A stretch of 16,161 nucleotides of DNA, taken from assembly GCF_036803785.1 (NCBI RefSeq), contig NZ_DAIRTR010000073.1, positions 1 through 16,161 on the forward strand. The letters are read 5' to 3'. The notes under the pieces were generated by a model. It was not told the origin of the DNA. It saw nothing but the letters and a program-made list of their open reading frames with translations, and did no database searches. Position 1 is the first letter of the stretch, and each line of letters starts with the position of its first letter. The position numbers and the translations under genes were made by a program. This document shows positions 6,001-12,173 of this stretch, in pieces. Source of the DNA: Pelomicrobium sp036803785. Lineage in GTDB: Bacteria; Pseudomonadota; Gammaproteobacteria; Burkholderiales; UBA6910.

Positions 6001-7122
6001 ATGGCCCTGCCCCCGCCCGCCGAACTGGGCATGCCCCTGGAGGAGATCGACACTCCGGCCCTCCTAGTCGACCTGGACCCTTTCGAGCGCAATCTGCGCC
6101 GTATGGCGGATTCCCTCCGGGACCTGCCCGTGCGGCTGCGCCCCCACGCCAAGAGCCACAAGTGCCCGGAGATCGCCCGCCGGCAGATCGCCCTCGGAGC
6201 AGTGGGGGTATGTTGCCAGAAGGTGAGCGAGGCGGAAGCCCTGGTGGAAGGGGGCATCGCCGACGTGCTGGTGTCCAACGAAGTGGTCGGCCGACGCAAG
6301 CTGGAGCGGCTCGCGGCCCTCGCCCGCCGGGCTCGGGTGGCGGTATGCGTGGACGATGCCGGCAACGTAGACGAGCTGGACGCTGCCGCCCGGTGGGCGG
6401 GTGTGGAGCTGGACGTGCTGGTGGAGATCGATGTGGGGGCGGGGCGCTGTGGCGTCCCCCCGGGTCCGCCCGCCCTCGCCCTGGCCCAGCGGGTGCGGGC
6501 GCGGGAGCACTTGCGCTTCGCCGGACTACAGGCTTATCAGGGGGCGGCCCAACACCTGCGGGAGGGCGCGGCTCGGCGCGCTGCCATCGCCACTGCCGTG
6601 GACCACGTGCGGGCAACGGTCCGCTTGCTGGAAGATCACAACATCCCCTGTCCCTGGGTGAGCGGCGGCGGCACCGGTACCTATCTGCTGGAGGCCGCTA
6701 GCGGCGCTTACCGGGAAGTGCAGCCAGGTTCCTACGTCTTCATGGACGCGGACTACGCCAGGAACCTGCCGGCGCCGGAAGCCTCGCCCTCCTTCGAGCT
6801 AAGTCTTTTCGTGCTGGCGACGGTCATGAGCCGACCCACCGCCTCCCGGGCGGTGGTGGACGCCGGCTTGAAAGCCTTCAGCGTGGATTCGGGCCTGCCC
6901 GAGGTTCACGGCCGCCCAGGGCTCGCCTATGTCCGGGCCATGGACGAGCATGGGATGCTGGAAGCCGCTGCCGGAGTGCAGTTGCCGGCCTTGGGGGAAA
7001 AGCTCCTCCTGGTGCCGGGCCATTGCGACCCCACCGTCAACCTTCACGATTGGTACGTGGCCGTTCGACGCGGGCGGGTCGAAGCCCTGTGGCCCATCAC
7101 CGCCCGGGGCGCGGTCTGGTAA
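6001..7122 (+). CDS. D-threonine aldolase-like, fold-type III PLP enzyme
   Basis: 373-residue alanine-racemase-fold enzyme of the D-threonine aldolase / D-serine dehydratase group. The N-terminal segment IDTPALLVDLDPFERNL and RPHAKSHKC mark the barrel; Lys51 in HAK is the expected PLP Schiff-base lysine. QKVSEAEALVEGG, LVEIDVGAGRCGV, YQGAAQH and SGGGTGTY follow, with the phosphate-binding glycines. Near the C-terminus PGHCDPTVNLHD carries a metal site: His341 and Asp343 have the HxD spacing of D-threonine aldolases, whereas D-serine dehydratases typically have HxC. I therefore favour metal-dependent cleavage of D-threonine-type beta-hydroxy-D-amino acids to glycine plus aldehyde. The ATG at 6001 has only a weak AAGAG upstream; ATG 6031 is possible but would remove pre-barrel residues. 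It stands alone, 80 bp before the EF-hand gene. Confidence 0.88.
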   Translation: MALPPPAELGMPLEEIDTPALLVDLDPFERNLRRMADSLRDLPVRLRPHAKSHKCPEIARRQIALGAVGVCCQKVSEAEALVEGGIADVLVSNEVVGRRKLERLAALARRARVAVCVDDAGNVDELDAAARWAGVELDVLVEIDVGAGRCGVPPGPPALALAQRVRAREHLRFAGLQAYQGAAQHLREGAARRAAIATAVDHVRATVRLLEDHNIPCPWVSGGGTGTYLLEAASGAYREVQPGSYVFMDADYARNLPAPEASPSFELSLFVLATVMSRPTASRAVVDAGLKAFSVDSGLPEVHGRPGLAYVRAMDEHGMLEAAAGVQLPALGEKLLLVPGHCDPTVNLHDWYVAVRRGRVEALWPITARGAVW

Positions 7123-7202
7123 AGAATCCCCAGGGAAAACTTCGCCTCTCTTGCCGTGGTCGAATTGGATGTCTGGGCAAGAAAGCGAAAGGAGGGGAAG
7201 TC

Positions 7203-7496
7203 ATGAAAAAAGCCGTTGTCGCCCTGTCGCTGCTCCTCGTCACCGGAAGCGCCCTGGCCTTCGCACAGGGCCCTGAAGAGTACTACAAGCGCCGGGCCCA
7301 CCAGTACATGGCTCTGTTCGAGCAATACGATGGCAATCGGGACGGGCGCATCACCCGCAGCGATATCCTGGGGCACATTGAACTGCAGGCCCGCTTCAAT
7401 GACATTGACACCAACCGGGACGGCTATATCACCCGGGAAGAGATGCAAGCCTACGTGGATCGGCAGTACCTGTCCCACATCGCGACAGGCAAGTGA
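7203..7496 (+). CDS. Secreted two-EF-hand calcium-binding protein
   Basis: 97-residue protein with a clear signal peptide (MKKAVVALSLLLVTGSALA) and two EF-hand loops, DGNRDGRITRSD (about residues 43-54) and DTNRDGYITREE (about 66-77). Both have Asp/Asn at positions 1, 3 and 5 and Gly at 6. The second ends in Glu at position 12, as needed for tight Ca(II) binding, and the first in Asp. It is probably a periplasmic calcium-binding protein of unknown partner; bacterial EF-hand proteins of this size are common and not functionally assigned. GGAGGGGAAGTC precedes the ATG, giving a strong ribosome binding site. A 7-bp inverted repeat (TCTTGCC 7149-7155, GGCAAGA 7176-7182) lies just upstream. Confidence 0.88.
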   Translation: MKKAVVALSLLLVTGSALAFAQGPEEYYKRRAHQYMALFEQYDGNRDGRITRSDILGHIELQARFNDIDTNRDGYITREEMQAYVDRQYLSHIATGK

Positions 7497-7506
7497 CCGG
7501 CGCCTC

Positions 7507-7542
7507 AAAAAAGAAAAGCGGGACTCGATCCCGCTTTTCTTT
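7507..7542. terminator. Bidirectional terminator between EF-hand gene and iscA
   Basis: AAAGAAAAGCGGGA (7510-7523) pairs perfectly with TCCCGCTTTTCTTT (7529-7542) around CTCGA. A rich sequence on the left and T rich on the right give a usable T tract in both directions. It lies 10 nt after the EF-hand stop and 21 nt past the iscA stop. Confidence 0.93.
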
Positions 7543-7563
7543 CATGGCCCGCGAAGACTCGTT

Positions 7564-7887
7564 TCAGACGCTGAAGCTCTCGCCGCAGCCGCACTCGTCC
7601 TTGACGTTGGGATTACGGAAAGTGAAGCGTTCGTTCAAGCCTTCCCGGGTGAAATCCACTTCCGTGCCGTCAAGGAAGGGCAGGCTCTTGGCATCCACCA
7701 GTACCTTGACCCCGTGGCTCTCGAACAAGGTATCTCCTTCCCTCACCTCGTCGGCAAACTCGACTTTGTAGGCGTAGCCAGAGCAGCCGGCCGTGCGCAC
7801 GCCCAGCCTCAAACCCAGCCCCCGGCCGCGCTTTTCCAAGAAATTACGAACATGTTTCGCCGCTGTTTCGGTCAACGTCACTGCCAT
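7564..7887 (-). CDS. iscA: A-type Fe-S carrier IscA
   Basis: 107 residues, the same length as E. coli IscA and very similar to it along its length (GLRLGVRTAGCSG, SLPFLDGTEVDF, NPNVKDECGCGESF). The three cluster/iron-ligating cysteines are present: one in AGCSG (residue 35) and two in the C-terminal CGCG. It acts as a carrier delivering Fe-S clusters to apo-proteins. The ATG at 7887 is supported by AAGGAG 8 nt upstream; the frame extends to 7965, overlapping the desulfurase gene, but that extension is not IscA-like. It lies 67 bp after the desulfurase gene in the position iscU normally occupies, and no further isc gene follows before the terminator. ErpA is less likely given the closer match to IscA. 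Confidence 0.92.
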   Translation of the reverse strand: MAVTLTETAAKHVRNFLEKRGRGLGLRLGVRTAGCSGYAYKVEFADEVREGDTLFESHGVKVLVDAKSLPFLDGTEVDFTREGLNERFTFRNPNVKDECGCGESFSV

Positions 7888-7954
7888 CGCATTTGCTCCT
7901 TGCCGTCGACGTGCCCCATTGTAGCGCCATCTCCCTGGGGGCGTCACCGCGCCC

Positions 7955-9100
7955 TCAGAGGGCAAGGGCGCTCAGGCGCCGCAGCCGGGCCACCACCCCG
8001 CCCAGGGCCTGCAGGAAGGCGTCCACCTGGGCCGGGGTATTGCCGCGCCCCAGGCTCACCCGCACCGCCCCCCGGGCGAGCTCGGGAGCGACCCCCATGG
8101 CGAGGAGCACCTCGCTCGGACCCGTTTTGAGGCTGGAGCAGGCGGAGCCGCTCGCTACGCAAAAGCCCAGCCGGTCGAGCTCGATCACCAGCGTTTCGCC
8201 CTCGATGCCTTCGAAGGCAAAATAACTCGTGTTGGGAATGCGGACGGCATCCGCGCCGAAGATCACGGCCCCGAGGCGCGCCACACCCCGCTCCAGCTGC
8301 TCCCGCAGGCAAGCAAGGCGCTCGGCGTCCTCCCGCCAGCGGGCCCTGGCGAGCTCGCAGGCGAGCCCCATCCCCACGATGGCGGGCACGTTTTCCGTGC
8401 CTGCCCGCATCCCCCCTTCATGACCTCCACCGCTGATCAGCCCCCTCACCGACACTCGCTTGTCCAGCACCAAAGCCGCTGCCCCCTTGGGGCCGTAGAC
8501 CTTGTGGGCCGATACCGTCAGCGCATGCACGCGCAGCGCCCGGAAATCCACCTCCATTTTCCCGAGGGCCTGTACCGCATCGCTATGCACCCAGGCGCCT
8601 GCTTCTCGGCCCCGTTGCGCGATCCGTGCCACGTCCTGAATCACCCCGGTCTCGTTGTTGGCCAGCATCACCGACACGATCCCGGTAGGACGCGTGAGCG
8701 CCGCCTCGTAATCGTCCAGATCAAGCCGCCCCTCGCCGTCCACGGCGATCCGGCGGCATTCCCATCCCTGGCGAGTTAGCTCTTGGGCAGGCTTCGCCAC
8801 GCAGGGATGCTCCACCGCCGACACGAGGATCTGAGAGGGTTTCAGGAAAGCCGCCGCGCCCTTGATGAACAGATTGTTGGCTTCTGAGCCGCCGCTCACG
8901 AACACCACCTGGGACGGTTGTGCGCCCACTGCTTCTGCCACCTGCTCCCGTGCCCGGTCCACCGCCTTGCGCGCTCGGGTGCCCAGTTCATGACGACTGG
9001 AGGCGTTGCCGAAGTCTGCGCGCAAGTAAGGCAGCATCGCCTCCAGTACCCGCTCGTCCAGCGGCGTGGTGGCGTTATGATCGAGATAGACGGGATCCAC
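7955..9100 (-). CDS. Group I cysteine desulfurase (NifS/IscS type), short C-terminus
   Basis: 381-residue PLP enzyme that removes sulfur from L-cysteine as an enzyme-bound persulfide for Fe-S and thiocofactor synthesis. YLDHNATTPL begins the protein, SEANN and EHPCV follow, Lys200 in SAHKVYGPKG is the PLP lysine, and the catalytic Cys321 lies in the mobile loop SGSACSSLKTGPS. HEGGMRAGTEN is group-I-like and somewhat closer to NifS than to E. coli IscS. The protein ends at RLRRLSALAL, which aligns with RLRDLSPLW of E. coli IscS, so the last roughly 20 residues that help dock IscU are missing. The start is GTG at 9100, 11 bp after the iscR stop, with no good Shine-Dalgarno sequence; translational coupling to iscR is likely. 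It is called iscS by position, but the symbol is left open because of the NifS-like features. Confidence 0.93.
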   Translation of the reverse strand: MDPVYLDHNATTPLDERVLEAMLPYLRADFGNASSRHELGTRARKAVDRAREQVAEAVGAQPSQVVFVSGGSEANNLFIKGAAAFLKPSQILVSAVEHPCVAKPAQELTRQGWECRRIAVDGEGRLDLDDYEAALTRPTGIVSVMLANNETGVIQDVARIAQRGREAGAWVHSDAVQALGKMEVDFRALRVHALTVSAHKVYGPKGAAALVLDKRVSVRGLISGGGHEGGMRAGTENVPAIVGMGLACELARARWREDAERLACLREQLERGVARLGAVIFGADAVRIPNTSYFAFEGIEGETLVIELDRLGFCVASGSACSSLKTGPSEVLLAMGVAPELARGAVRVSLGRGNTPAQVDAFLQALGGVVARLRRLSALAL

Positions 9101-9111
9101 GGCAGCAGGGC

Positions 9112-9591
9112 TTAGACCGAAACCGCCGGCTCGGGGTGGGTCTTACCACTCGCCTTGCGCTGATCTTTCAGGACCGCGACGCGCTCCTCGCGCTGCTTCG
9201 CCACCAGTTGGGCGAGGCTCACCGAGGACAGATACTCATAGATTCTCTCGTTTAACCCGGCCCAGAGATCGTGGGTCATGCAGCGCTCACCATCCCTGCA
9301 GTCCTCCTTCCCGCCGCACAAGGTAGCGTCGATCGGCTCATCCACCGCCAGGATGATGTCGGCCACGGAGACCTCGGTCATGGGCCGGGCGAGCCGGTAA
9401 CCGCCCCCGGGCCCGCGCACGCTCTGCACCAGCCCGTGGCGCCGCAGCTTGCTGAAAAGCTGCTCCAGGTAAGAGAGGGAAATCTTTTGCCGCTCGCTGA
9501 TCTCAGCAAGGGGGGTGGGCTTCACCCCCCCCTGAAGCCCCAGGTCGATCATGGCGGTCAGCGCAAAACGTCCTTTGGTGGTCAGTCTCAT
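9112..9591 (-). CDS. iscR: Fe-S cluster-sensing Rrf2 regulator IscR
   Basis: 159-residue Rrf2-family regulator. The winged-helix N-terminus MRLTTKGRFALTAMIDL is followed by SYLEQLFSKLRRHGLVQSVRGPGGGYRLA, given here as SYLEQLFSKLRRHG plus SVRGPGGGYRLA. The [2Fe-2S] ligands Cys92, Cys98, Cys104 and His107 have the same numbering as E. coli IscR. Holo-IscR is expected to repress this operon through a Type 1 site, and one is visible upstream. It is the first gene of an iscR-desulfurase-iscA unit. The tail after residue 140 (KDQRKASGKTHPEPAVSV) is variable in the family. The ATG at 9591 is unambiguous by homology, with only a weak GGGA-type ribosome binding site. Confidence 0.95.
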   Translation of the reverse strand: MRLTTKGRFALTAMIDLGLQGGVKPTPLAEISERQKISLSYLEQLFSKLRRHGLVQSVRGPGGGYRLARPMTEVSVADIILAVDEPIDATLCGGKEDCRDGERCMTHDLWAGLNERIYEYLSSVSLAQLVAKQREERVAVLKDQRKASGKTHPEPAVSV

Positions 9592-9661
9592 CCCGGCCGT
9601 CCCTTTTTTCCCGGCGTGTCTGCTCAGAACTCAACCCATTGAAAATACTAATAATCATCTT

Positions 9662-9694
9662 AAGATAAAATACACTAGCAATTTAGTCAACTAT
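9662..9694 (-). promoter_or_regulatory. iscR promoter with Type 1 IscR-like binding site
   Basis: Toward iscR, TTGACT (9690-9685), a 17-bp spacer and TATCTT (9667-9662) form a strong sigma-70 promoter. A 25-bp site at 9694-9670, starting ATAGTTGACT and ending GTGTAT, fits the E. coli Type 1 IscR consensus (ATASYYGACTRWWWYAGTC then RRSTAT) at 21 of 25 positions by my count. It covers the -35 element, which suits repression by holo-IscR. The site and the -35 also contain the stop codon of cysE (9685-9683). A 10-bp palindrome ATCTTAAGAT (9657-9666) overlaps the -10. Confidence 0.8.
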
Positions 9695-10435
9695 TTTGTT
9701 CAAATAAGCGGCATCGAACTTGTCCTCCAGGGCCTTGAGCTCGTCCACTCGGGCGCCTAGTCGGTCCAGCGCTTCGATGATCTTGTTGAGCCGCTGGTCG
9801 GTCACCACCGTATGGTCGAGCAAGCCGTGGATCGCCTTGACGATGGGATCGTCCATGTCCTCGCTGATGGCGTAGGCGGAAAAGCCCATCTGCTCTGCTT
9901 GGCGCTCGCGGGCGTCCTTGCGCGAATCGTCCACTAGGCGGGCGGGGATCCCCACAGCAGTCGCGCCAGGCGGCACATCCTTGACCACCACCGCGTTGGA
10001 GCCGATCTTGGCGCCGTCGCCGATGGTGATTGGGCCGAGCACCTTGGCGCCGGCGCCGATCACCACCCCCTTGCCCAGAGTGGGATGGCGCTTGCCCTTG
10101 TTCCACGTCGTGCCGCCCAGGGTGACGCCGTGGTAGAGGGTGCAGTCGTCGCCGATCTCGGCGGTCTCCCCGATCACTACGCCCATGCCGTGGTCGATGA
10201 AGAGGCGCCGACCGATACGTGCCCCCGGATGAATTTCAATGCCAGTCAGCCAGCGGCCGATGTGGGAGATGAAACGCGCCAGCCACTTGAAGCCCATGAG
10301 CCATAGCCGATGACTGACGCGATGAATGACGATGGCATGAAAACCGGGATAGCAAGTAATTACCTCCCAGGCGTTTCGCGCGGCCGGGTCGCGGTGAAAA
10401 ACGCTGTCGATGTCTTCTCGAAGTCGGTCGAACAT
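9683..10435 (-). CDS. cysE: Serine O-acetyltransferase CysE
   Basis: 250-residue enzyme that makes O-acetyl-L-serine from serine and acetyl-CoA, the first committed step of cysteine synthesis. A helical N-terminal part (FDRLREDIDSVFHRDPAAR) precedes a left-handed beta-helix of hexapeptide repeats (about residues 65-165): GIEIHPGARIG, FIDHGMGVVIGETAEIG, GVTLGGT, and IGAGAKVLGPITIGDGAKIG. His82 in DHG aligns with the catalytic His of E. coli CysE. The last 80 residues form a charged helical extension ending NKIVD, so the C-terminal Ile that E. coli CysE inserts into CysK is not present. The ATG at 10435 has AAGGA upstream; the frame continues to a TTG at 10540, but that part is not CysE-like. 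It lies between trmJ and iscR and has its own candidate promoter. Confidence 0.94.
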   Translation of the reverse strand: MFDRLREDIDSVFHRDPAARNAWEVITCYPGFHAIVIHRVSHRLWLMGFKWLARFISHIGRWLTGIEIHPGARIGRRLFIDHGMGVVIGETAEIGDDCTLYHGVTLGGTTWNKGKRHPTLGKGVVIGAGAKVLGPITIGDGAKIGSNAVVVKDVPPGATAVGIPARLVDDSRKDARERQAEQMGFSAYAISEDMDDPIVKAIHGLLDHTVVTDQRLNKIIEALDRLGARVDELKALEDKFDAAYLNKIVD

Positions 10436-10460
10436 GCGGATATCCTTGAATCGCTGTACG

Positions 10461-10500
10461 AGTATCCATTTCCCCACCAATTCGGTCAAGAATTCGGTCA
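10461..10500 (-). promoter_or_regulatory. Candidate cysE promoter with tandem TGACCGAATT repeat
   Basis: Toward cysE, TTGACC (10489-10484), 17-bp spacer, GATACT (10466-10461). Two identical 10-mers TGACCGAATT lie at 10500-10491 and 10488-10479, separated by 2 nt (12-bp period). The promoter-proximal copy overlaps the -35. This is compatible with a regulator binding one face of the helix nearly every turn, but no regulator is identified. Confidence 0.5.
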
Positions 10501-10552
10501 CGGCTCGTACATCGCCCGAACCGCCCCGGTCGCCGATCAATCAACGCGCTTG

Positions 10553-11275
10553 TCATTGTCTGTCTACCGCCTTGAGGATGCCGCGCAAAAGGTTTACTTC
10601 CTCCCTTTCCAGTCTGGCGCGATCGAAAATGCGCCGCAGGCGGCGCATCGACCGCTGCGAGCGCTGCGGCGCCAGGAAGCCCACAGCGACAAGGGTGCGC
10701 TCCAAGTGGGCGTAGAAATGCTCCATGTCCTCGTGGCGCGCCATCTCCCGCAAATGCGCCCTCCCGCTCCCCGCTTGAGGCAAGGCCATACGCAGCTCGT
10801 AGCACATGACTTGCACGGCAGCCGCCAGGTTGAGGGAGTTGTAGAGGGGATTTCCAGGAATATGCACCAGCATGCGGCAGCGCTGCAATTCCTCCCGTGT
10901 GAGCCCGTTCGCTTCGTTGCCAAACACTACCGCCACCGGCCCCGCCTGAGCGGCGTCGAGCAGTTCCGGCGCAGCTTCCCGGGGCGTCAATGGCTGCGGC
11001 GCGAGCTCTCGGTGGCGGGCGGTAAGCCCTGCCGCTAGCACGGTGCCCGCCAGTGCCTCGTCGAGGCTATCCCATTGCCGAGCCTCCTCCAGTACGTCGG
11101 CTGCCGCTGCGGCCATGGCGGTTGCCTCCGGATCGGGAAAGCGCCGGGGGCGCACCAGGTAGAGCGCCGTAAGCCCCATGGTCTTCATCGCCCGCGCCGC
11201 GGCGCCGATGTTGCCTGGGTGGCTCGTGCCCACGAGCACCACGCGCACCCTCTGCAGGGGGTCGGGTTTATTCAC
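10553..11275 (-). CDS. trmJ: tRNA (cytidine/uridine-2'-O-)-methyltransferase TrmJ
   Basis: 240-residue SPOUT-class RNA methyltransferase that 2'-O-methylates position 32 in the anticodon loop of several tRNAs. The N-terminal motif VGTSHPGNIGAAARAMKTMG, the central VAVVFGNEANGLTREEL and the knot motif IPGNPLYNSLNLAAAVQVM are family signatures; Asn in SHPGNIG and the SLNLAAA segment contribute to catalysis and AdoMet binding. A C-terminal helical region follows, as in E. coli TrmJ (246 residues). The start is GTG at 11275, with no clear Shine-Dalgarno sequence. It is divergent from suhB across 55 bp, exactly as in E. coli, and upstream of cysE by 117 bp. Confidence 0.93.
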   Translation of the reverse strand: MNKPDPLQRVRVVLVGTSHPGNIGAAARAMKTMGLTALYLVRPRRFPDPEATAMAAAAADVLEEARQWDSLDEALAGTVLAAGLTARHRELAPQPLTPREAAPELLDAAQAGPVAVVFGNEANGLTREELQRCRMLVHIPGNPLYNSLNLAAAVQVMCYELRMALPQAGSGRAHLREMARHEDMEHFYAHLERTLVAVGFLAPQRSQRSMRRLRRIFDRARLEREEVNLLRGILKAVDRQ

Positions 11276-11295
11276 TGGGGGAATCGCACTAAAAT
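11267..11295 (+). promoter_or_regulatory. Candidate suhB promoter
   Basis: TTTATT (11267-11272), 17-bp spacer, TAAAAT (11290-11295; five of six consensus positions). The predicted start near 11302 leaves a leader of about 30 nt before the suhB ATG. The -35 is weak and lies over the trmJ start codon, so the two divergent genes probably compete for this 55-bp region. Confidence 0.5.
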
Positions 11296-11330
11296 GCGCG
11301 GATTCTTTCGAGACCCGTCAACAGCGTCCC

Positions 11331-12131
11331 ATGCATCCCATGCTGAATACCGCCGTCAAGGCGGCGAGGCGCGCCGGCAATATCATCCTGCGCGCCGCCC
11401 GGGATCTGGATCTAGTAAAGGTCAGCGCCAAGGGATACAACGATTTCGTCTCGGAGGTGGACCGTGCGGCCGAAGAAGCCATCATCGAGGTTTTGCGCAA
11501 GGCCTATCCGGATCATGCCATTTTAGCAGAGGAAAGCGGTGACCATGGGCGTTCGCCCTATCAGTGGATCGTGGACCCCCTGGACGGTACCACCAACTTC
11601 CTCCACGGCATGCCCCAGTACGCGGTGTCGATCGCCCTCATGCACAAGGGAACGCTCACTCAGGCCGTCGTCTACGACCCCATCCGCAACGATCTGTTCA
11701 CCGCCAGCCGGGGGGCCGGCGCTTACCTGAACGACCGACGCATCCGGGTGAGCAAGCGAGCGAGCCTAGAGGGGGCATTGATCGGCACCGGCTTCCCCTA
11801 TGGCCACAAAGCCCACGTCGACGCCTATCTCGCCATGCTGCGGGACGTGATGACCGTCGCGGCGGGGGTACGGCGGCCGGGCGCGGCGTCCCTCGATCTC
11901 GCTTACGTGGCCGCCGGCTGGTACGACGGCTTCTGGGAGCTGGGATTGTCTGCCTGGGACATGGCGGCCGGGTGCCTTCTCATCACCGAAGCGGGCGGCC
12001 TGGTGGGCGACCTGACAGGGGAACCCCGTCACCTGGAGAGCGGCCATATCGTTGCCGGCAATCCTAAGGTATTCGTCGAGCTGCTCAAGGTGATCGCGCC
12101 CCACCTCACCGAGAAGCTGAAGAACCCCTGA
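11331..12131 (+). CDS. suhB: Inositol-1-monophosphatase family protein SuhB
   Basis: 266 residues, one less than E. coli SuhB. All metal-phosphatase motifs are present: EES for the first metal ligand, WIVDPLDGTTNF (DPxDGTxxF) and WDMAAGCLLITEAGG (WDxAAG). It is a Mg(II)-dependent phosphatase of inositol monophosphates; in E. coli SuhB is also part of the Nus rRNA antitermination/maturation complex, which probably matters more in bacteria lacking inositol metabolism. The ATG at 11331 gives the family N-terminus MHPMLNTAVKAARRAGNIIL. It is divergent from trmJ and 42 bp upstream of mutS in the same direction, so co-transcription with mutS is possible; the frame's upstream extension to 11178 runs into trmJ and is rejected. 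Confidence 0.94.
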   Translation: MHPMLNTAVKAARRAGNIILRAARDLDLVKVSAKGYNDFVSEVDRAAEEAIIEVLRKAYPDHAILAEESGDHGRSPYQWIVDPLDGTTNFLHGMPQYAVSIALMHKGTLTQAVVYDPIRNDLFTASRGAGAYLNDRRIRVSKRASLEGALIGTGFPYGHKAHVDAYLAMLRDVMTVAAGVRRPGAASLDLAYVAAGWYDGFWELGLSAWDMAAGCLLITEAGGLVGDLTGEPRHLESGHIVAGNPKVFVELLKVIAPHLTEKLKNP

Positions 12132-12173
12132 TCCCCAACGCCGGTCCCGGCAGCCCCGGTCCCTCCGCTTCCC

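Noticed and set aside
10436..10540. Longer CysE starting at TTG 10540
   Set aside because: The added 35 residues do not resemble CysE and would include the candidate promoter; ATG 10435 has a ribosome binding site.
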